Source: Crocinitomicaceae bacterium
Lineage (GTDB): Bacteria; Bacteroidota; Bacteroidia; Flavobacteriales_D; Sanyastnellaceae
Direction of reading: 5' to 3'
DNA: 41,041 bases
Assembly: GCA_002690915.1 (NCBI GenBank)
Contig: NZGF01000044.1
Span: 1 to 41,041 of the forward strand
Positions 18,401 to 28,300 of this stretch are shown here, one piece after another. Position numbers and translations under genes: made by a program. Position 1 is the stretch's first letter. Every line of letters begins with the position of its first letter. Under the pieces are notes generated by a model. The model did not search any database and had not been told where the DNA came from. It was given only the letters and a program-made list of their open reading frames with translations.

Positions 18401-18639
18401 AGCTTGTATGTCACAAACCCATCCAATTCTTCGAATAGCGGAATCAAATTCCCGTCTCCGTCGACATCGAATGTCGTGGGTTCATAAAACGCGGTATCAA
18501 CTTCCCAGATAACTCCGGTCATCTGAGCGGAAGCTGTAAAGGTGACCAAAGCCATAACAAATACGGTGGACAGCACTCGCAGGCAAGAGTCCACCGCGCC
18601 GCGGTAGGTTGAGGGGTGAGAATTCACGAGTTCTTTCAT
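15499..18639 (-). CDS. SprB-repeat adhesin with T9SS type B C-terminal domain
   Basis: 1046-aa exported protein. The start at 18639 (MKELVNSHPSTYRG) leads into a signal peptide ending TASAQ; a longer start at 18684 is possible. Residues ~41-225 are another copy of the shared domain (YKLFAEFTNPTDELSAIYSD, FDTYWTLGF, FAQITTCGDF). Then come about nine SprB-like Ig repeats with the pattern VTCxGxxDGxxxVxxxGGTG. The last ~88 residues are the gliding-motility-associated type B sorting domain (AITPNGDGYNDDW, VRVFNRWGQQMFY, end TVTLKY). It is first in the operon with PorP/SprF. Likely a surface adhesin, possibly motility-related (inference). Confidence 0.93.
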   Translation of the reverse strand: MKELVNSHPSTYRGAVDSCLRVLSTVFVMALVTFTASAQMTGVIWEVDTAFYEPTTFDVDGDGNLIPLFEELDGFVTYKLFAEFTNPTDELSAIYSDAVVLGTEAFYINAPCGCFNPELGDVLLGGAQNPALLDFFPEVEFDTYWTLGFATGEQYTGSNPAYSSTTMCAEQEDGGLIFTVVPEAAGDDLRIQFAQITTCGDFEFQACFQVFVEGVQAPFQEWCMDGDGTGPESVLNPCANYAQNDANVVVDNSIDCFGDLAAVEVNVNGAAPMTYQLLNAADSSVISTQVDDNQFIDLPEGDYFVAIVDGNTCRDSSAVFSFVEPTELEASWELIQDNICPGDLGSVIEIDYSGGTPNYQIVGYSATNTGSGVLPDPNNQWVGLECVNGDGEWEFDITDANGCSLDTSITISCIDPVILQATADDITCFAYGDGLIEGSMSGGTGTLTLSGSPNLGVNISGVGSVDFTVTDLEAAQYFLLVTDDNGCQDSTEVTIIEPDAVTMQITVSDLLCSEACDGEVNIAAFGGSGVFDYSVSDADENEYDDEGLCVGDYIANATDENGCVVQEAFQVMAPDSILFDVVIQDVTCNGETNGSICVENASGGTGALSFQVAPPAGAFQFDPCFDLAAGTYVVTVVDEVGCEVSSDPQLLIEPDPIQLILTQTEITCTSYADGMLTVEGIGGTGALSLVQPEEGALPYTLEGLDEGPIGVTVQDENGCLITEAGDIFEPDSLIVEWLFLEDVVCGGDCDGTAIVDFSGGTGAVFLTLNGSEDYNFAALCAGEYTASVVDGNGCMDSTMFEIMEPDPIEVLIDVTNVTCTGMKDGEVNIFPIGGTGDISWEVLEDGIDLLNLYEGVYNVTAIDSTGCIEDTAFTVAAEVDTDMLITMLSSPVTCWNEQDGTATASVIGGFQPIEYLWSDGDAQTTVTATGLYEDTYSVVVTDSLGCTLTRVVTVEPTIGCFFIAEAITPNGDGYNDDWIVGGLEYFPTAEVRVFNRWGQQMFYSRGYQERWDGRYNNAPLPVADYYYVIEFAGDKAPITGTVTLKY

Positions 18640-18738
18640 GAATGGTGTTTCAGGGTCTGCACGTAGAACGAGCTGCTTTTGCAAAACGTTGCATGCTCAA
18701 TTGAAAGCGCAAAATAGCGGAATTCCACTACATGAGCA

Positions 18739-19452
18739 TCATTTTCCCTTCCCCCACAGCCGTTTGACCTCGGCCTCCGTTAGATGACGCCACTTTCCGG
18801 GCAGAATGTCGAGCTCCAATTGCATGATACGAATGCGTTTCAAGCGCACCACGCGGTGCCCTAGAGCCTCGCACATGCGCCGAATTTGACGATTCAAGCC
18901 TTGTACCAAAATGATTTTAAAAACAGTTGGCGACAGCCGTTCTACTTGGCACGGTCGCGTCGTGGTATCGAGGATGTGCACTCCCCGTGACATCGAACGC
19001 AGGAAAGCATCATCGTAAGAGCGATTTACCGTTACGATGTACTCTTTTTCGTGGCCATGGCGCTCCCGGAGAATATGGTTAACAATTTCGCCGTCGTCTG
19101 TCATGAGAATGAGCCCTTCACTCATCTTGTCCAATCGCCCTACCGGGAACACCCGCGTGGGGTAATTGACAAAATCGACTATGTTGTCCTTCTCGCGGCG
19201 CTGGTCCGTGGTGCATACTATGCCCACTGGCTTATGCACAGCAAGGTAAACGTGCTTCTTCTCTACATCCGGAGACACGACCTCCCCCCGCACCGTAACG
19301 ATGTCACCCGGCATCACCTTCGTCCCTTTCTCCGGTACCTCGCCGTTGATTTTCACCGCCCCTACATCAATGAGCTTGTCTGCTGCACGACGCGAGCAGT
19401 ATCCGACTTGAGTGAAGTACTTATTAATTCGAACCCCTTCATCGATTTCCAT
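18739..19452 (-). CDS. rluF: 23S rRNA pseudouridine synthase, RluF type
   Basis: 237-aa pseudouridine synthase of the RsuA/RluB/RluF group. S4 RNA-binding domain at residues ~7-60 (VRINKYFTQVGYCSRRAADK); catalytic Asp108 in VGRLDKMSEGL; NIVDFVNYPTRVFP and LVQGLNRQIRRMCE closely match E. coli RluF, which modifies U2604 of 23S rRNA. The start at 19452 (MEIDEGVRINKY) was chosen because a -7 box lies just upstream and earlier in-frame starts fall inside it. Shorter than E. coli RluF because the basic C-terminal tail is missing. Confidence 0.92.
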   Translation of the reverse strand: MEIDEGVRINKYFTQVGYCSRRAADKLIDVGAVKINGEVPEKGTKVMPGDIVTVRGEVVSPDVEKKHVYLAVHKPVGIVCTTDQRREKDNIVDFVNYPTRVFPVGRLDKMSEGLILMTDDGEIVNHILRERHGHEKEYIVTVNRSYDDAFLRSMSRGVHILDTTTRPCQVERLSPTVFKIILVQGLNRQIRRMCEALGHRVVRLKRIRIMQLELDILPGKWRHLTEAEVKRLWGKGK

Positions 19453-19456
19453 ACAG

Positions 19457-19488
19457 CGAAAATAGCGCATGCACGCAACGGTCCTCAA
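19457..19488 (-). promoter_or_regulatory. Promoter of rluF
   Basis: On the minus strand a TTG (19488-19486), 21 nt of spacer and TATTTTCG (19464-19457) match the Bacteroidota -33/-7 layout with one base change in the -7. The ATG follows 4 nt later, implying an almost leaderless mRNA. Confidence 0.5.
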
Positions 19489-19493
19489 CCTGC

Positions 19494-19501
19494 TACCTTT
19501 G
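19494..19501 (+). promoter_or_regulatory. -7 box of the acyl-CoA mutase gene
   Basis: TACCTTTG is an exact TAnnTTTG match, 21 nt upstream of the start at 19523. It lies within the longer open frame starting at 19469, arguing that translation begins at 19523. No -33 TTG at the usual distance. Confidence 0.5.
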
Positions 19502-19522
19502 TTGCACTACAGGTTCCCTTCA

Positions 19523-22500
19523 ATGAATAAAGAAGCCGTCTACACCCCCAAGCACAACGTTCGCATAGTCACGGCCGCAAGCCTATTCGATGGTCACGAT
19601 GCCGCCATCAACATCATGCGCCGCATCATGCAACGTTCCGGTTGCGAGGTCATTCACCTCGGCCACGACCGCAGTGTAGACGAAGTGGTCAACTGCGCCA
19701 TCCAGGAGGACGCTCAGGCTATCGCTCTGACGTCTTATCAGGGCGGCCACACGGAGTATTTCAAGTACATGAAAGACCTCTTGGACGAGCGTGGCGCGGG
19801 CCACATTCGCATTTTCGGAGGCGGAGGCGGAACCATCCTTCCTGCAGAAATCGAAGAACTTCACGCCTACGGTATCGAGCGCATCTACCACCCGGACGAT
19901 GGTCGTTCTATGGGCCTGCAGGGTATGATCAACGACCTTGTCAAACGATCCGACTTTACCACCATAGAAGGTGCAGACTCTTTGTCCGAGGAATTCAATG
20001 CCTTATCCCGTGCCTCGTCACGAGCTATTGCGCGGTGCATTACAGCGGCGGAACTAGATCCGGACGGTTTTCAAAAAGCCTTTCGAGCAGCCCACAACGA
20101 CATCCCGAAGGTGCCTGTTTTGGGCATCACCGGCACAGGTGGCGCCGGCAAATCCTCCATGGTTGACGAATTGGTTCGCCGCTTTCTCGCCGCTTTTCCT
20201 GGGAAGCGTATCGGGCTGATCAGCGTTGACCCCTCCAAGCGAAAAACCGGTGGGGCCCTACTCGGGGACCGCATCCGGATGAACGCCATCAACAACGAAC
20301 GCGTCTACATGCGTTCGCTCGCAACGCGCCAATCCAACCTGGCCTTGTCCAAACACGTGTCAGAAGGATTGGACGTCCTGCGCGTTTCGAGATTTGACCT
20401 CATCGTACTCGAGACCAGTGGTATCGGTCAGAGCGACACTGAAATCATGGACCACAGCGACGTGGCGTTGTACATCATGACCCCGGAATTCGGAGCCGCC
20501 ACCCAATTGGAAAAGATCGATATGCTCGACTTTGCCGACATCGTTGCCATCAACAAATTCGATAAGCGCGGCGGTCTCGACGCAATTCGCGATGTTCGAA
20601 AGCAATTCAAGCGCAACCACGACCTCTGGGACGCCCAAGATGAGGACTTGCCCATCGTAGGCACCATCGCTTCCCAGTTCAACGACCCAGGGACGAACCA
20701 GCTGTTCGCCATGGTCATGAATCTGCTGACGGACCGAACGGAGGTGGAATTGACCGTCCCCCCAACCACGGGCGACGCATCAAGCGAAAAGCAATTCGTC
20801 ATCCCGCCCAAGCGAACGCGTTACCTCAGTGAAATCGCGGAACAAATTCGCCACTACAACGAATGGACCGACCGGCAAGCCACCACGGCAGGTCAACTGC
20901 AAGCGTTGCAGACTGCGGAAGCTTTGGTGGACGAAGCCGCTGAATCCATTCAAGCCAAGGCGCACGCGCTACAATTGAACATGGACCCCAAGGTATTGGA
21001 GTGGTTGGAACAATGGCCCGAGTTGCGCTCCCGGTACGAATCAGAAGTGTTTAGCTACCAGGTGCGTGGCAAGGACATCAACGTTCAGACCAAGAGCGAG
21101 AGCCTTTCCCACCTCGACATCCCGAAAATCGCTGTGCCCCGGCTCAGCGGTTGGAGCGATTTGACGCGTTGGTCTTTGCAGGAGAATCTACCCGGCAGCT
21201 TCCCGTACACCGCGGGTATCTATCCATTCAAGCGCCAAGGCGAAGACCCGGCGCGCATGTTTGCCGGGGAAGGCGGACCCGAACGCACCAACAAGCGATT
21301 TCACTATGTATCGCAAGGAATGCCCGCCAAACGGCTTTCCACTGCTTTTGATAGCGTCACACTCTACGGACGTGATCCAGACCGACGCCCCGACATTTAC
21401 GGCAAAGTGGGCAACAGCGGCGTCAGCGTCTGCTGCCTCGACGACGCCAAGAAGCTATACAGTGGCTTCGACCTCTGCGACCCGACCACCAGCGTGTCAA
21501 TGACGATCAACGGCCCAGCGCCTATCATACTGGCTTTCTTCTTGAACGCTGCGGTGGACCAGCACTGTGAAAAGCACATCCGCACTGAGGGACTCGAAGG
21601 GGAGGTCGAACGCGTGCTGAAGACCAAATGGGATGACCATGGGCGTAAGCGACCGACCTACCTCGGTGACCTGCCCGAAGGGCATAATGGCCTCGGGCTG
21701 CTACTTTTAGGCTGCACTGGCGACGAGGTATTGCCTGCAGATGTGCACGGCCGTCTTCAGGCGGAAGCCATGAGCCAAGTGCGCGGTACGGTGCAAGCGG
21801 ACATTTTAAAAGAAGACCAAGCCCAAAACACCTGCATTTTTTCCACCGAGTTTGCGTTGCGGCTTATGGGTGACGTGCAAGCTTCCTTCATTGACCGTTC
21901 CATCCGCAACTTCTACAGCGTTTCCATTAGTGGCTACCACATCGCCGAAGCCGGCGCCAATCCGATTACGCAATTGGCATTTACCCTCGCGAATGGATTT
22001 ACGTATGTAGAGTATTACTTGAGCCGAGGCATGGATTTGAATGAGTTTGGACCCAACCTCAGTTTCTTCTTTTCCAACGGCATCGATCCCGAATATGCTG
22101 TCATCGGCCGAGTTGCACGCCGCATCTGGGCCAAGGCCATGCGCGAGAAGTACGGAGCATCGGCTCGGGCGCAGATGCTCAAGTACCACATCCAGACATC
22201 TGGACGCTCCTTGCACGCGCAGGAAATCGATTTTAACGACATCCGCACCACGCTGCAGGCGCTGTATGCCATCTACGACAACTGCAACTCGCTTCACACC
22301 AATGCGTACGACGAGGCAATAACGACACCCACGGAGCACAGTGTGCGCCGCGCGATGGCCATCCAGTTGATCATCAACAAGGAACTGGGCCTCACCAAAA
22401 ACGAAAACCCACTTCAAGGCTCTTACGTCATAGAGACCCTGACTGACCTCGTCGAAGAAGCTGTAATGGTTGAATTCGATCGCATAACGGAACGTGGAGG

Positions 22501-22882
22501 CGTTATCGGAGCCATGGAGACTATGTACCAGCGCTCGCGCATCCAGGAGGAAAGCCTGCATTACGAGACGCTGAAGCATACTGGCGAATTCCCCATCATT
22601 GGGGTCAATACATTCTTGGCTAAAAACGGCTCACCCACTCTCACGCCGGGTGAAGTCATCCGAGCAGAGTCAGCAGAAAAAGAAGCCCAACTCGAACAGG
22701 TAGCACGCATCCACGATGGCCACGCGGAGCTTGCCGCCGTAGCCATCGATGAGGTGAAGTCTGCTGCCATCATGGGAAACAACGTTTTTGAAGCTCTACT
22801 GGTAAGTGCAAAAAGCTGCACGCTCGGCCAGTTGAGCGATGCCCTATTTGAAGTGGGTGGGGCGTACCGCCGCAACATGTAA
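19523..22882 (+). CDS. icmF: Fused B12-dependent acyl-CoA mutase (IcmF type) with built-in GTPase chaperone
   Basis: 1119-aa three-part enzyme. Residues ~10-150: B12-binding domain ([12 protein letters not shown] with the cobalt-ligand His, [15 protein letters not shown]). Residues ~195-420: G3E/MeaB-type GTPase (Walker [13 protein letters not shown] at ~201-212, [25 protein letters not shown]). From ~545: methylmalonyl-CoA-mutase-like barrel ([40 protein letters not shown]). This order is that of isobutyryl-CoA mutase fused, which interconverts isobutyryl- and n-butyryl-CoA or related acyl-CoAs. The barrel says mutase clearly; exact substrate cannot be read here. The stop overlaps the next start as TAATG. 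Confidence 0.93.
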   Translation: MNKEAVYTPKHNVRIVTAASLFDGHDAAINIMRRIMQRSGCEVIHLGHDRSVDEVVNCAIQEDAQAIALTSYQGGHTEYFKYMKDLLDERGAGHIRIFGGGGGTILPAEIEELHAYGIERIYHPDDGRSMGLQGMINDLVKRSDFTTIEGADSLSEEFNALSRASSRAIARCITAAELDPDGFQKAFRAAHNDIPKVPVLGITGTGGAGKSSMVDELVRRFLAAFPGKRIGLISVDPSKRKTGGALLGDRIRMNAINNERVYMRSLATRQSNLALSKHVSEGLDVLRVSRFDLIVLETSGIGQSDTEIMDHSDVALYIMTPEFGAATQLEKIDMLDFADIVAINKFDKRGGLDAIRDVRKQFKRNHDLWDAQDEDLPIVGTIASQFNDPGTNQLFAMVMNLLTDRTEVELTVPPTTGDASSEKQFVIPPKRTRYLSEIAEQIRHYNEWTDRQATTAGQLQALQTAEALVDEAAESIQAKAHALQLNMDPKVLEWLEQWPELRSRYESEVFSYQVRGKDINVQTKSESLSHLDIPKIAVPRLSGWSDLTRWSLQENLPGSFPYTAGIYPFKRQGEDPARMFAGEGGPERTNKRFHYVSQGMPAKRLSTAFDSVTLYGRDPDRRPDIYGKVGNSGVSVCCLDDAKKLYSGFDLCDPTTSVSMTINGPAPIILAFFLNAAVDQHCEKHIRTEGLEGEVERVLKTKWDDHGRKRPTYLGDLPEGHNGLGLLLLGCTGDEVLPADVHGRLQAEAMSQVRGTVQADILKEDQAQNTCIFSTEFALRLMGDVQASFIDRSIRNFYSVSISGYHIAEAGANPITQLAFTLANGFTYVEYYLSRGMDLNEFGPNLSFFFSNGIDPEYAVIGRVARRIWAKAMREKYGASARAQMLKYHIQTSGRSLHAQEIDFNDIRTTLQALYAIYDNCNSLHTNAYDEAITTPTEHSVRRAMAIQLIINKELGLTKNENPLQGSYVIETLTDLVEEAVMVEFDRITERGGVIGAMETMYQRSRIQEESLHYETLKHTGEFPIIGVNTFLAKNGSPTLTPGEVIRAESAEKEAQLEQVARIHDGHAELAAVAIDEVKSAAIMGNNVFEALLVSAKSCTLGQLSDALFEVGGAYRRNM

Positions 22883-23766
22883 TGGCGGCACCGGGGCAAG
22901 CCACATCAGGTATAGCTTGGATGGTACTTGCGACCATTCTTTACACGGCAGCCAACCTGTGTGTCAAAGCATTGGCACATCTACCCACCCAGGAACTCGT
23001 TTTCTTGCGCTCGGCCATATCCCTCGTGCTCACGGGCGGGTGGCTCTGGTGGAATGGGTATTCCTTGCTTGGGGTCAATCGCAAATGGCTAATAATTCGG
23101 GGTATTTTCGGTACCATCGGCCTCGCCACATTCTTCCACACGCTCCGGTTCATACCAATCGCAAGCGCTACCGTCATCCAGTACCTGTCCCCGATCTTCA
23201 CCGTGCTACTCGCCCGATATTTCGACGGCCAACGCTCCATGCGGCCAGTTCAGTGGCTATTTTTTGCCACCGCATTTGCAGGGGTGCTCATGGTCAAGGG
23301 GTTTGATCCACGCATCAATTGGTTGTACTTCGGACTGGGCGTCAGCAGTGCCATCGCCGCAGCTGTGGCCTACTTAGCCACAATGAAGTGCCGAGACACA
23401 GACCACCCGGTAGGAGTAGTCATTTGGTTTCACCTCGTCGCCGTACCTGTGACCGGAGGATGGACAGCATTCACCTGGGTTCCCCCAGTTGGAAATGAGT
23501 GGTTGCTCGCTTTGGCCGTTGGCCTGCTGAGTGTGGTGGCCCAGGTAGCCATGACATTTGCGCTGCATCAGGGCGAAGCCAATGTCATCATGCCTTTCAA
23601 GTACTTTGGTGCGGTACTCGCCTTCATTTTTGGTTTGCTGCTCTTCGATGAGCATCTGAATCAATGGGCACTCGCCGGAATCGGCTTGGTCATCCTATCC
23701 GTGACCGTCAACACCGTCCTCAAGCGGCGCTGGGAGCACAGGCAGCAGCCTACAAAGTCGCCTTAG
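22882..23766 (+). CDS. EamA/DMT-family transporter
   Basis: 294-aa integral membrane protein with about ten hydrophobic segments in two EamA halves (first half ends near MVKGFDP, second begins INWLYFGLGVSSAIAAAVAYLAT). Family members export small metabolites, often amino acids or related compounds; substrate unknown. The start overlaps the stop of the mutase gene (TAATG), so it is translationally coupled to it. The stop overlaps that of the convergent aminotransferase gene (TTAG at 23763-23766). The C-terminus is short and basic. Confidence 0.9.
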   Translation: MAAPGQATSGIAWMVLATILYTAANLCVKALAHLPTQELVFLRSAISLVLTGGWLWWNGYSLLGVNRKWLIIRGIFGTIGLATFFHTLRFIPIASATVIQYLSPIFTVLLARYFDGQRSMRPVQWLFFATAFAGVLMVKGFDPRINWLYFGLGVSSAIAAAVAYLATMKCRDTDHPVGVVIWFHLVAVPVTGGWTAFTWVPPVGNEWLLALAVGLLSVVAQVAMTFALHQGEANVIMPFKYFGAVLAFIFGLLLFDEHLNQWALAGIGLVILSVTVNTVLKRRWEHRQQPTKSP

Positions 23767-24668
23767 CGCAATGGCAAGGCCTGTTCCCAGATCTGGGTGC
23801 GGTAGAGGCTTTGCAGCTTTGTGGTGAGCGGACCCATGCCTATTGATTCACCAATGCGCCGTCCGTCGATTTCCACTACGTGCGCCAATCCGCCCATGGT
23901 GCCGGTAGTGAAAACTTCATCAGCCGTGTAAAATTCCGACAAGCTCACGCGGCGTTCTGTGACCGGAACGTTGGCATTCCGTGCCAACTCGAGTACGAAT
24001 TGCCGTGTCAAGCCTGGCAAACAGGCTACCGCTGTCGGTGTGACCAATGTACCCTTGCGCACCGAAAAAACATTGGTCGCATTGGTTTCGGCGATGAAGC
24101 CTTCGCTGTCAAGCATCAGGGCATCGTCCACACCGGCAACGTTCGCCTCAATCTTGGCGAGGATGTTGTTGAGCAGGTTGTTGTGATGGATCTTGGAATC
24201 GAGGAACGATGGATTATTGCGGCGAATAGCCGACGTTATCAGCCGAATGCCTTCGTCACCGTAAACCATTCCCTTGTATTCGGGCAGGACGATCAATGTC
24301 GGTCCGAACACATTCAGCCGTGGGTCCATACCGCTGGTGCTCTTCATGCCACGCGTGAGGGTGATGCGGCAGTGCACCCCATCGGTCATATCGTTGGCCT
24401 TGAGCGTTTGAAAAATGGCATCTTCCACTGCGGCTCGAGTGGGAATATCCGTAAATGCCAGCGCGTGGGCGGAATCCAATAAACGGCTGATGTGATCATC
24501 GAGTTGAAGCGCCCGGCCGCTCAGGATACGCAAACCTTCCCACACTGCATCGCCTCCTTGCACCACGCTGTCGAGAACGCTTACTTTGGCTTCGGCACGG
24601 GGCACAATCCCATTGACCCAAACGAGGGTGTCTTCGTTTCGCGGGTCGGGTTGATTGAATTTTGCCAT
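23763..24668 (-). CDS. Class IV PLP aminotransferase (branched-chain/D-amino acid type)
   Basis: 301-aa fold-type IV PLP enzyme. Lys159 (SFLDSKIHHNNLLNN) is the expected PLP lysine and Glu194 in GFIAETNATNVFSV the partner residue; WVNG and VVQGGDAVWEGLR are family motifs. It resembles IlvE-like and D-amino acid aminotransferases but not strongly enough for a substrate call, so no symbol. It is the last gene of a four-gene operon and starts 3 nt after the sulfotransferase-like gene. It may act on a small amino acid for which the sulfotransferase-like protein is a partner (inference). Confidence 0.9.
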   Translation of the reverse strand: MAKFNQPDPRNEDTLVWVNGIVPRAEAKVSVLDSVVQGGDAVWEGLRILSGRALQLDDHISRLLDSAHALAFTDIPTRAAVEDAIFQTLKANDMTDGVHCRITLTRGMKSTSGMDPRLNVFGPTLIVLPEYKGMVYGDEGIRLITSAIRRNNPSFLDSKIHHNNLLNNILAKIEANVAGVDDALMLDSEGFIAETNATNVFSVRKGTLVTPTAVACLPGLTRQFVLELARNANVPVTERRVSLSEFYTADEVFTTGTMGGLAHVVEIDGRRIGESIGMGPLTTKLQSLYRTQIWEQALPLR

Positions 24669-24671
24669 GGA

Positions 24672-25388
24672 TTAGTTCAATGCTCGAGCGCGCAAGGATT
24701 CATACAGCGGCTCTGTTTCGTCCACTAAAGATAATAACCGCTCTTCGACGGGCGGTAAGGACGCAACGTCGGATGAGGACTCCATTTCCCAGCCGGTTGA
24801 AGCGTGCACGCGATGGTACCAGTACTTGGCCCACAGGCCGTCCTCTTCCCGATGGCCTGCCCGCCATGACAGCATACGCGGATCAAAGTCCAGGTCCACC
24901 CAAGCCATGATAGCCCGTAGGGAGCTCTCTGGCTCCGCGACCAAGCGATCGGAATCCACCACTGCCACCGGCCAACCCTCCGTCTGGCAACGTTCAAACC
25001 AACGTTGTTGATGATGGTAGCAAAGATCGAGTGCCGTGGGAGCGTCAATGTGCGCGAGGTAGGACTTCAACACCTTACGCGGATGGCGGATGAGAAGCAC
25101 ATTCCTGTGCGCCGCGAAATCTTGCGGCTCCGGCCAGCCCTCCAAGTGATTGGCCATGTGCTTGAGGAACACATGGGTTTCGTTGCTCTCGAGCGTGGGC
25201 AGGATTCTCGCTCGACTGGTGGGCATCGTGGCCAGCACCTCTGCACGTGACGGGCGATTCGCACCCGTTTGATCTAAGAAATGGGCAAACAAAGGCTCAT
25301 CCACAACTCCAAAGTCCTGCCTCTGCGCGAAGCTGTACATCAAAGCTGTACTGCAATTACGAGGCCCAGACCAGAGGGAAATGGTCAT
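24672..25388 (-). CDS. Sulfotransferase-like P-loop protein
   Basis: 238-aa soluble protein. SGPRNCSTALMYSF at residues ~7-20 is a PAPS-type 5'-phosphate-binding loop, and VLLIRHPRKVLKSYLAH resembles the 3'-phosphate-binding region of sulfotransferases. Proteins of this group occur beside class IV aminotransferases in diverse genomes, as here. Whether it transfers sulfate is not shown; key residues of the acceptor side cannot be judged. It starts 5 nt after the CotH gene stop and ends 3 nt before the aminotransferase start, so it is part of one polycistron. Confidence 0.8.
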   Translation of the reverse strand: MTISLWSGPRNCSTALMYSFAQRQDFGVVDEPLFAHFLDQTGANRPSRAEVLATMPTSRARILPTLESNETHVFLKHMANHLEGWPEPQDFAAHRNVLLIRHPRKVLKSYLAHIDAPTALDLCYHHQQRWFERCQTEGWPVAVVDSDRLVAEPESSLRAIMAWVDLDFDPRMLSWRAGHREEDGLWAKYWYHRVHASTGWEMESSSDVASLPPVEERLLSLVDETEPLYESLRARALN

Positions 25389-25393
25389 CCGGT

Positions 25394-28300
25394 TTACCGA
25401 ACGACCGTTATACTTCCGGAGTAACTCCGTGGCACCATCTCATGCACCGATTGAACCTCCAAGCGATACATGTATTGTCCATCGCGGACAAAGTGATCAC
25501 CGCCTTGGTGCTGTCCAATCCAAGGTTCAGTAGGGTCAAACGATTCAAACACCTTTTCGCCCCAACGGTTGATGACGGTGAGGTGGTACGTCTCGGCCAC
25601 AAATGACTCGCCGACAGGCAAGAACGCATCATTCAAACCATCATTGTTGGGGCTGAATGCGGCGGGCACATAGACCGCAAAATCGATGGGTACGAAGTAC
25701 GCCACGATCTCTTCCTCGTCCTGTTTTGGCAAGGTGATGTTCGCCGTCGTTGCACTTGGATTGGGAGCAGCGTTAGCTATTTCCCACCGGTCAAACGCCC
25801 AATATTCAACAGGGGCCGCTTCCGCGTTGAGCAAGCCCGCGATTTCTAGGCCACCTTCCCATTCATCGGTCACAATGACCGCACCGCCTTCTATGCGCAC
25901 CACGCCTTTGTTAGGCGGTTCCACACGGACCTTTAGGTCGCTGTGTTCAATCACATTGAAGTGGGCAGTGTACGTGGCCGGTTCTGTAACTGAAATGCTC
26001 CCCGCTGGATTAGCCATCGACGGAGCCACTAATGGGCCTGTTGAAGACCATCCAGTGAAGACGTGCCATTGATCCAGTCCAACGGTTTGAACGTCATGTG
26101 CACCGTAGTCGAGCAATTCCGTGGCAGGATAATTCAAAAGCGCTGTTCCATCCACGTAGATCTCACCTGCGCCAGGAGGGTCCACCACAAAAGTGACCTC
26201 TTGAGGATCGGCGTTCGAGGCGAAGTAAGCGACCAAAGTCGCGTCGCCGTTCAGGGTGAATCCGAGGTACGGATTGGTGGGGTCGTTCAGGGTGATGTCC
26301 CCGTCCAGCACTTGCCAAAACAAGAAAACCTCACCCATGGATTCTTCAGCAGTTAGCTCCATCGGAACCCCAGCAAAATAGGTAGCATCCATCGGTACAT
26401 CGTACGGACCGATATCCACCGAATTGACCTGGACCTCTCCCATGCCGTCGATGATGAGCGTCAGCGTCACGGATTCCACTTCATAGCAATCTTCAAGGCC
26501 ATTGATGAGCATTTCTGCACATCGCTCTTCAATGAAGTCGTGGATTTCGTCCACATTGGCCATCCAACCATCGTAGGTCCCACCCCAACGGTCGATGTGC
26601 CGATCCATCTCGGGTTCGATGACGTTGATCATACTGTCGAGCACAGCATGCATGTTGTCACAACTGAAGTGCGTGTTGCTCAAATCGGCCCAACGATTGA
26701 TGTAGGTCGCCCAGAAATCCTCGTTTTCCATCAAGGAATTGAAGATGGGGATATGGCCTTGGCCGCCTACGTTTCCAAGCGATTCCGGATTGCAGGGATC
26801 GGCGTCAGCATCTTGGGACGGCACACCGGTATAGTTCGCACCGTGACCAAACGTGTTGTCCATGTCCCACAAAGCGTAGCGCCACTTCTTGCCGCTGCCG
26901 TCGGGATGGCGGCCGCGCCACCATGCAGTGTTCCAGTTCAACCAGTCGGCGCATACCGTAAAGGAATTCAGCAGGTAGTAGTCGATCAGGCTCATCACGT
27001 TGTATACGCTCGTCACGTAATCGTAGTTGTCCGGATCAGTCATGTCCTGGCCGGTCACAAAGTTCACCAACGGCATCCAATCGGCATCGTCTCCATATTC
27101 GATCCAGGTGCCGCCCCATGTCTTGATGAAATCAACAAAGTGACGCGGTTGATCATAGTACGCTGTAGTGAAATCGAGATCATCCACCTTTTCGCGGTAC
27201 TCGTAAACGCCCCAATATTGACCGTTGAGGTAGACGATGCAGCTTTCGTTGGTTCGCTCATCTACGTGCAGATCGGCTAGATGACTGAGCGTCTGGACAT
27301 ACGCATCGCGGATGTGTCCACCGCCGGAGCTTGGGTAGTTGTCGTTCGCCGCTGCCTTGAAAATCAAACGCTGGTACACATCGCGTTCCTTCACGTGGAA
27401 GAGCGGCTCTAGCAAGCCGTAGCTGTGGCCCATCTGGTCGCGGGTGATGTAGTCAAAACCCTTTTGGGGATAGGCATTCGAGTCGTTGCCGTGCTCGTTG
27501 GAATCGCCCGAGCCTTCGCACCAGTACGTACCGTCGGGATGGAAAAACTCGATGTGGCAGGGCTCATCCGCTCCACCTCCCCAGCCACCTGGCCACTGGC
27601 CGTCTTCTTGGTCATCGCCTGAAACAGAGACCACAATGATGTTGTGGTTATCATCTCCTGTGAAGTATGTGTTGGTGTTGATATGCGAATCAGCGTATGC
27701 ACCGGTGGGGTCAAAACACCGCGATCTGATCACAGTTGTTTCATTAACCGTAATGGGACCTGTGTACAAGTTGCTACCAGCATTCGGGGCATACCCGTCT
27801 GTTGTGTATCGGATTTCGTAACCAGCAGGAGCTGTGATCGCTACGTTGGTTCCACCTGCATAGTAACCGGACTCTTCTTGAAATTCTGGTGTTGGCGCAT
27901 ATTCCGTGTAGAAGCTCCCTCCATTTGAGTTTCCAGGTGTGGGGTTCGTGCACACACGCCACTGGCCCGCTACGCCGTCGGTGTCCCGCGACCAACTGTG
28001 GTCCGCCTGTGTCGGCGTCCAGTCTTCATAAAAGGTGTAAGACTCGAGGACATTCCCTGAAGGATCTGAGAATACAACCGATTCCCCCATCGTTTGCGTC
28101 ACCTTGAAATTGGTGTTCAAACTCCCGCCGATGTACAGGTTCTCGGGAACTTCCCCCTCGTTGGAGCAAATAATCAGCAGGTATCCGCCTGCTGGTACGG
28201 TCGTACCCGCCGGAATTTCAAACATTTGCGGATTGTCCGGATTGTCTGACAACCAGTGGCCGTCGAGGTCAACCTCCGTGGGTCCTTCGTTGTAAAATTC

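Noticed and set aside
21806-22579. 257-aa minus-strand frame
   Set aside because: Antisense to the conserved mutase barrel; no promoter or motif.
23880-24482. 200-aa + strand frame
   Set aside because: Antisense to the class IV aminotransferase; no independent support.
26540-27280. 246-aa + strand frame
   Set aside because: Antisense to the CotH kinase domain, whose motifs are clear; Val/His-rich translation without recognisable domains.
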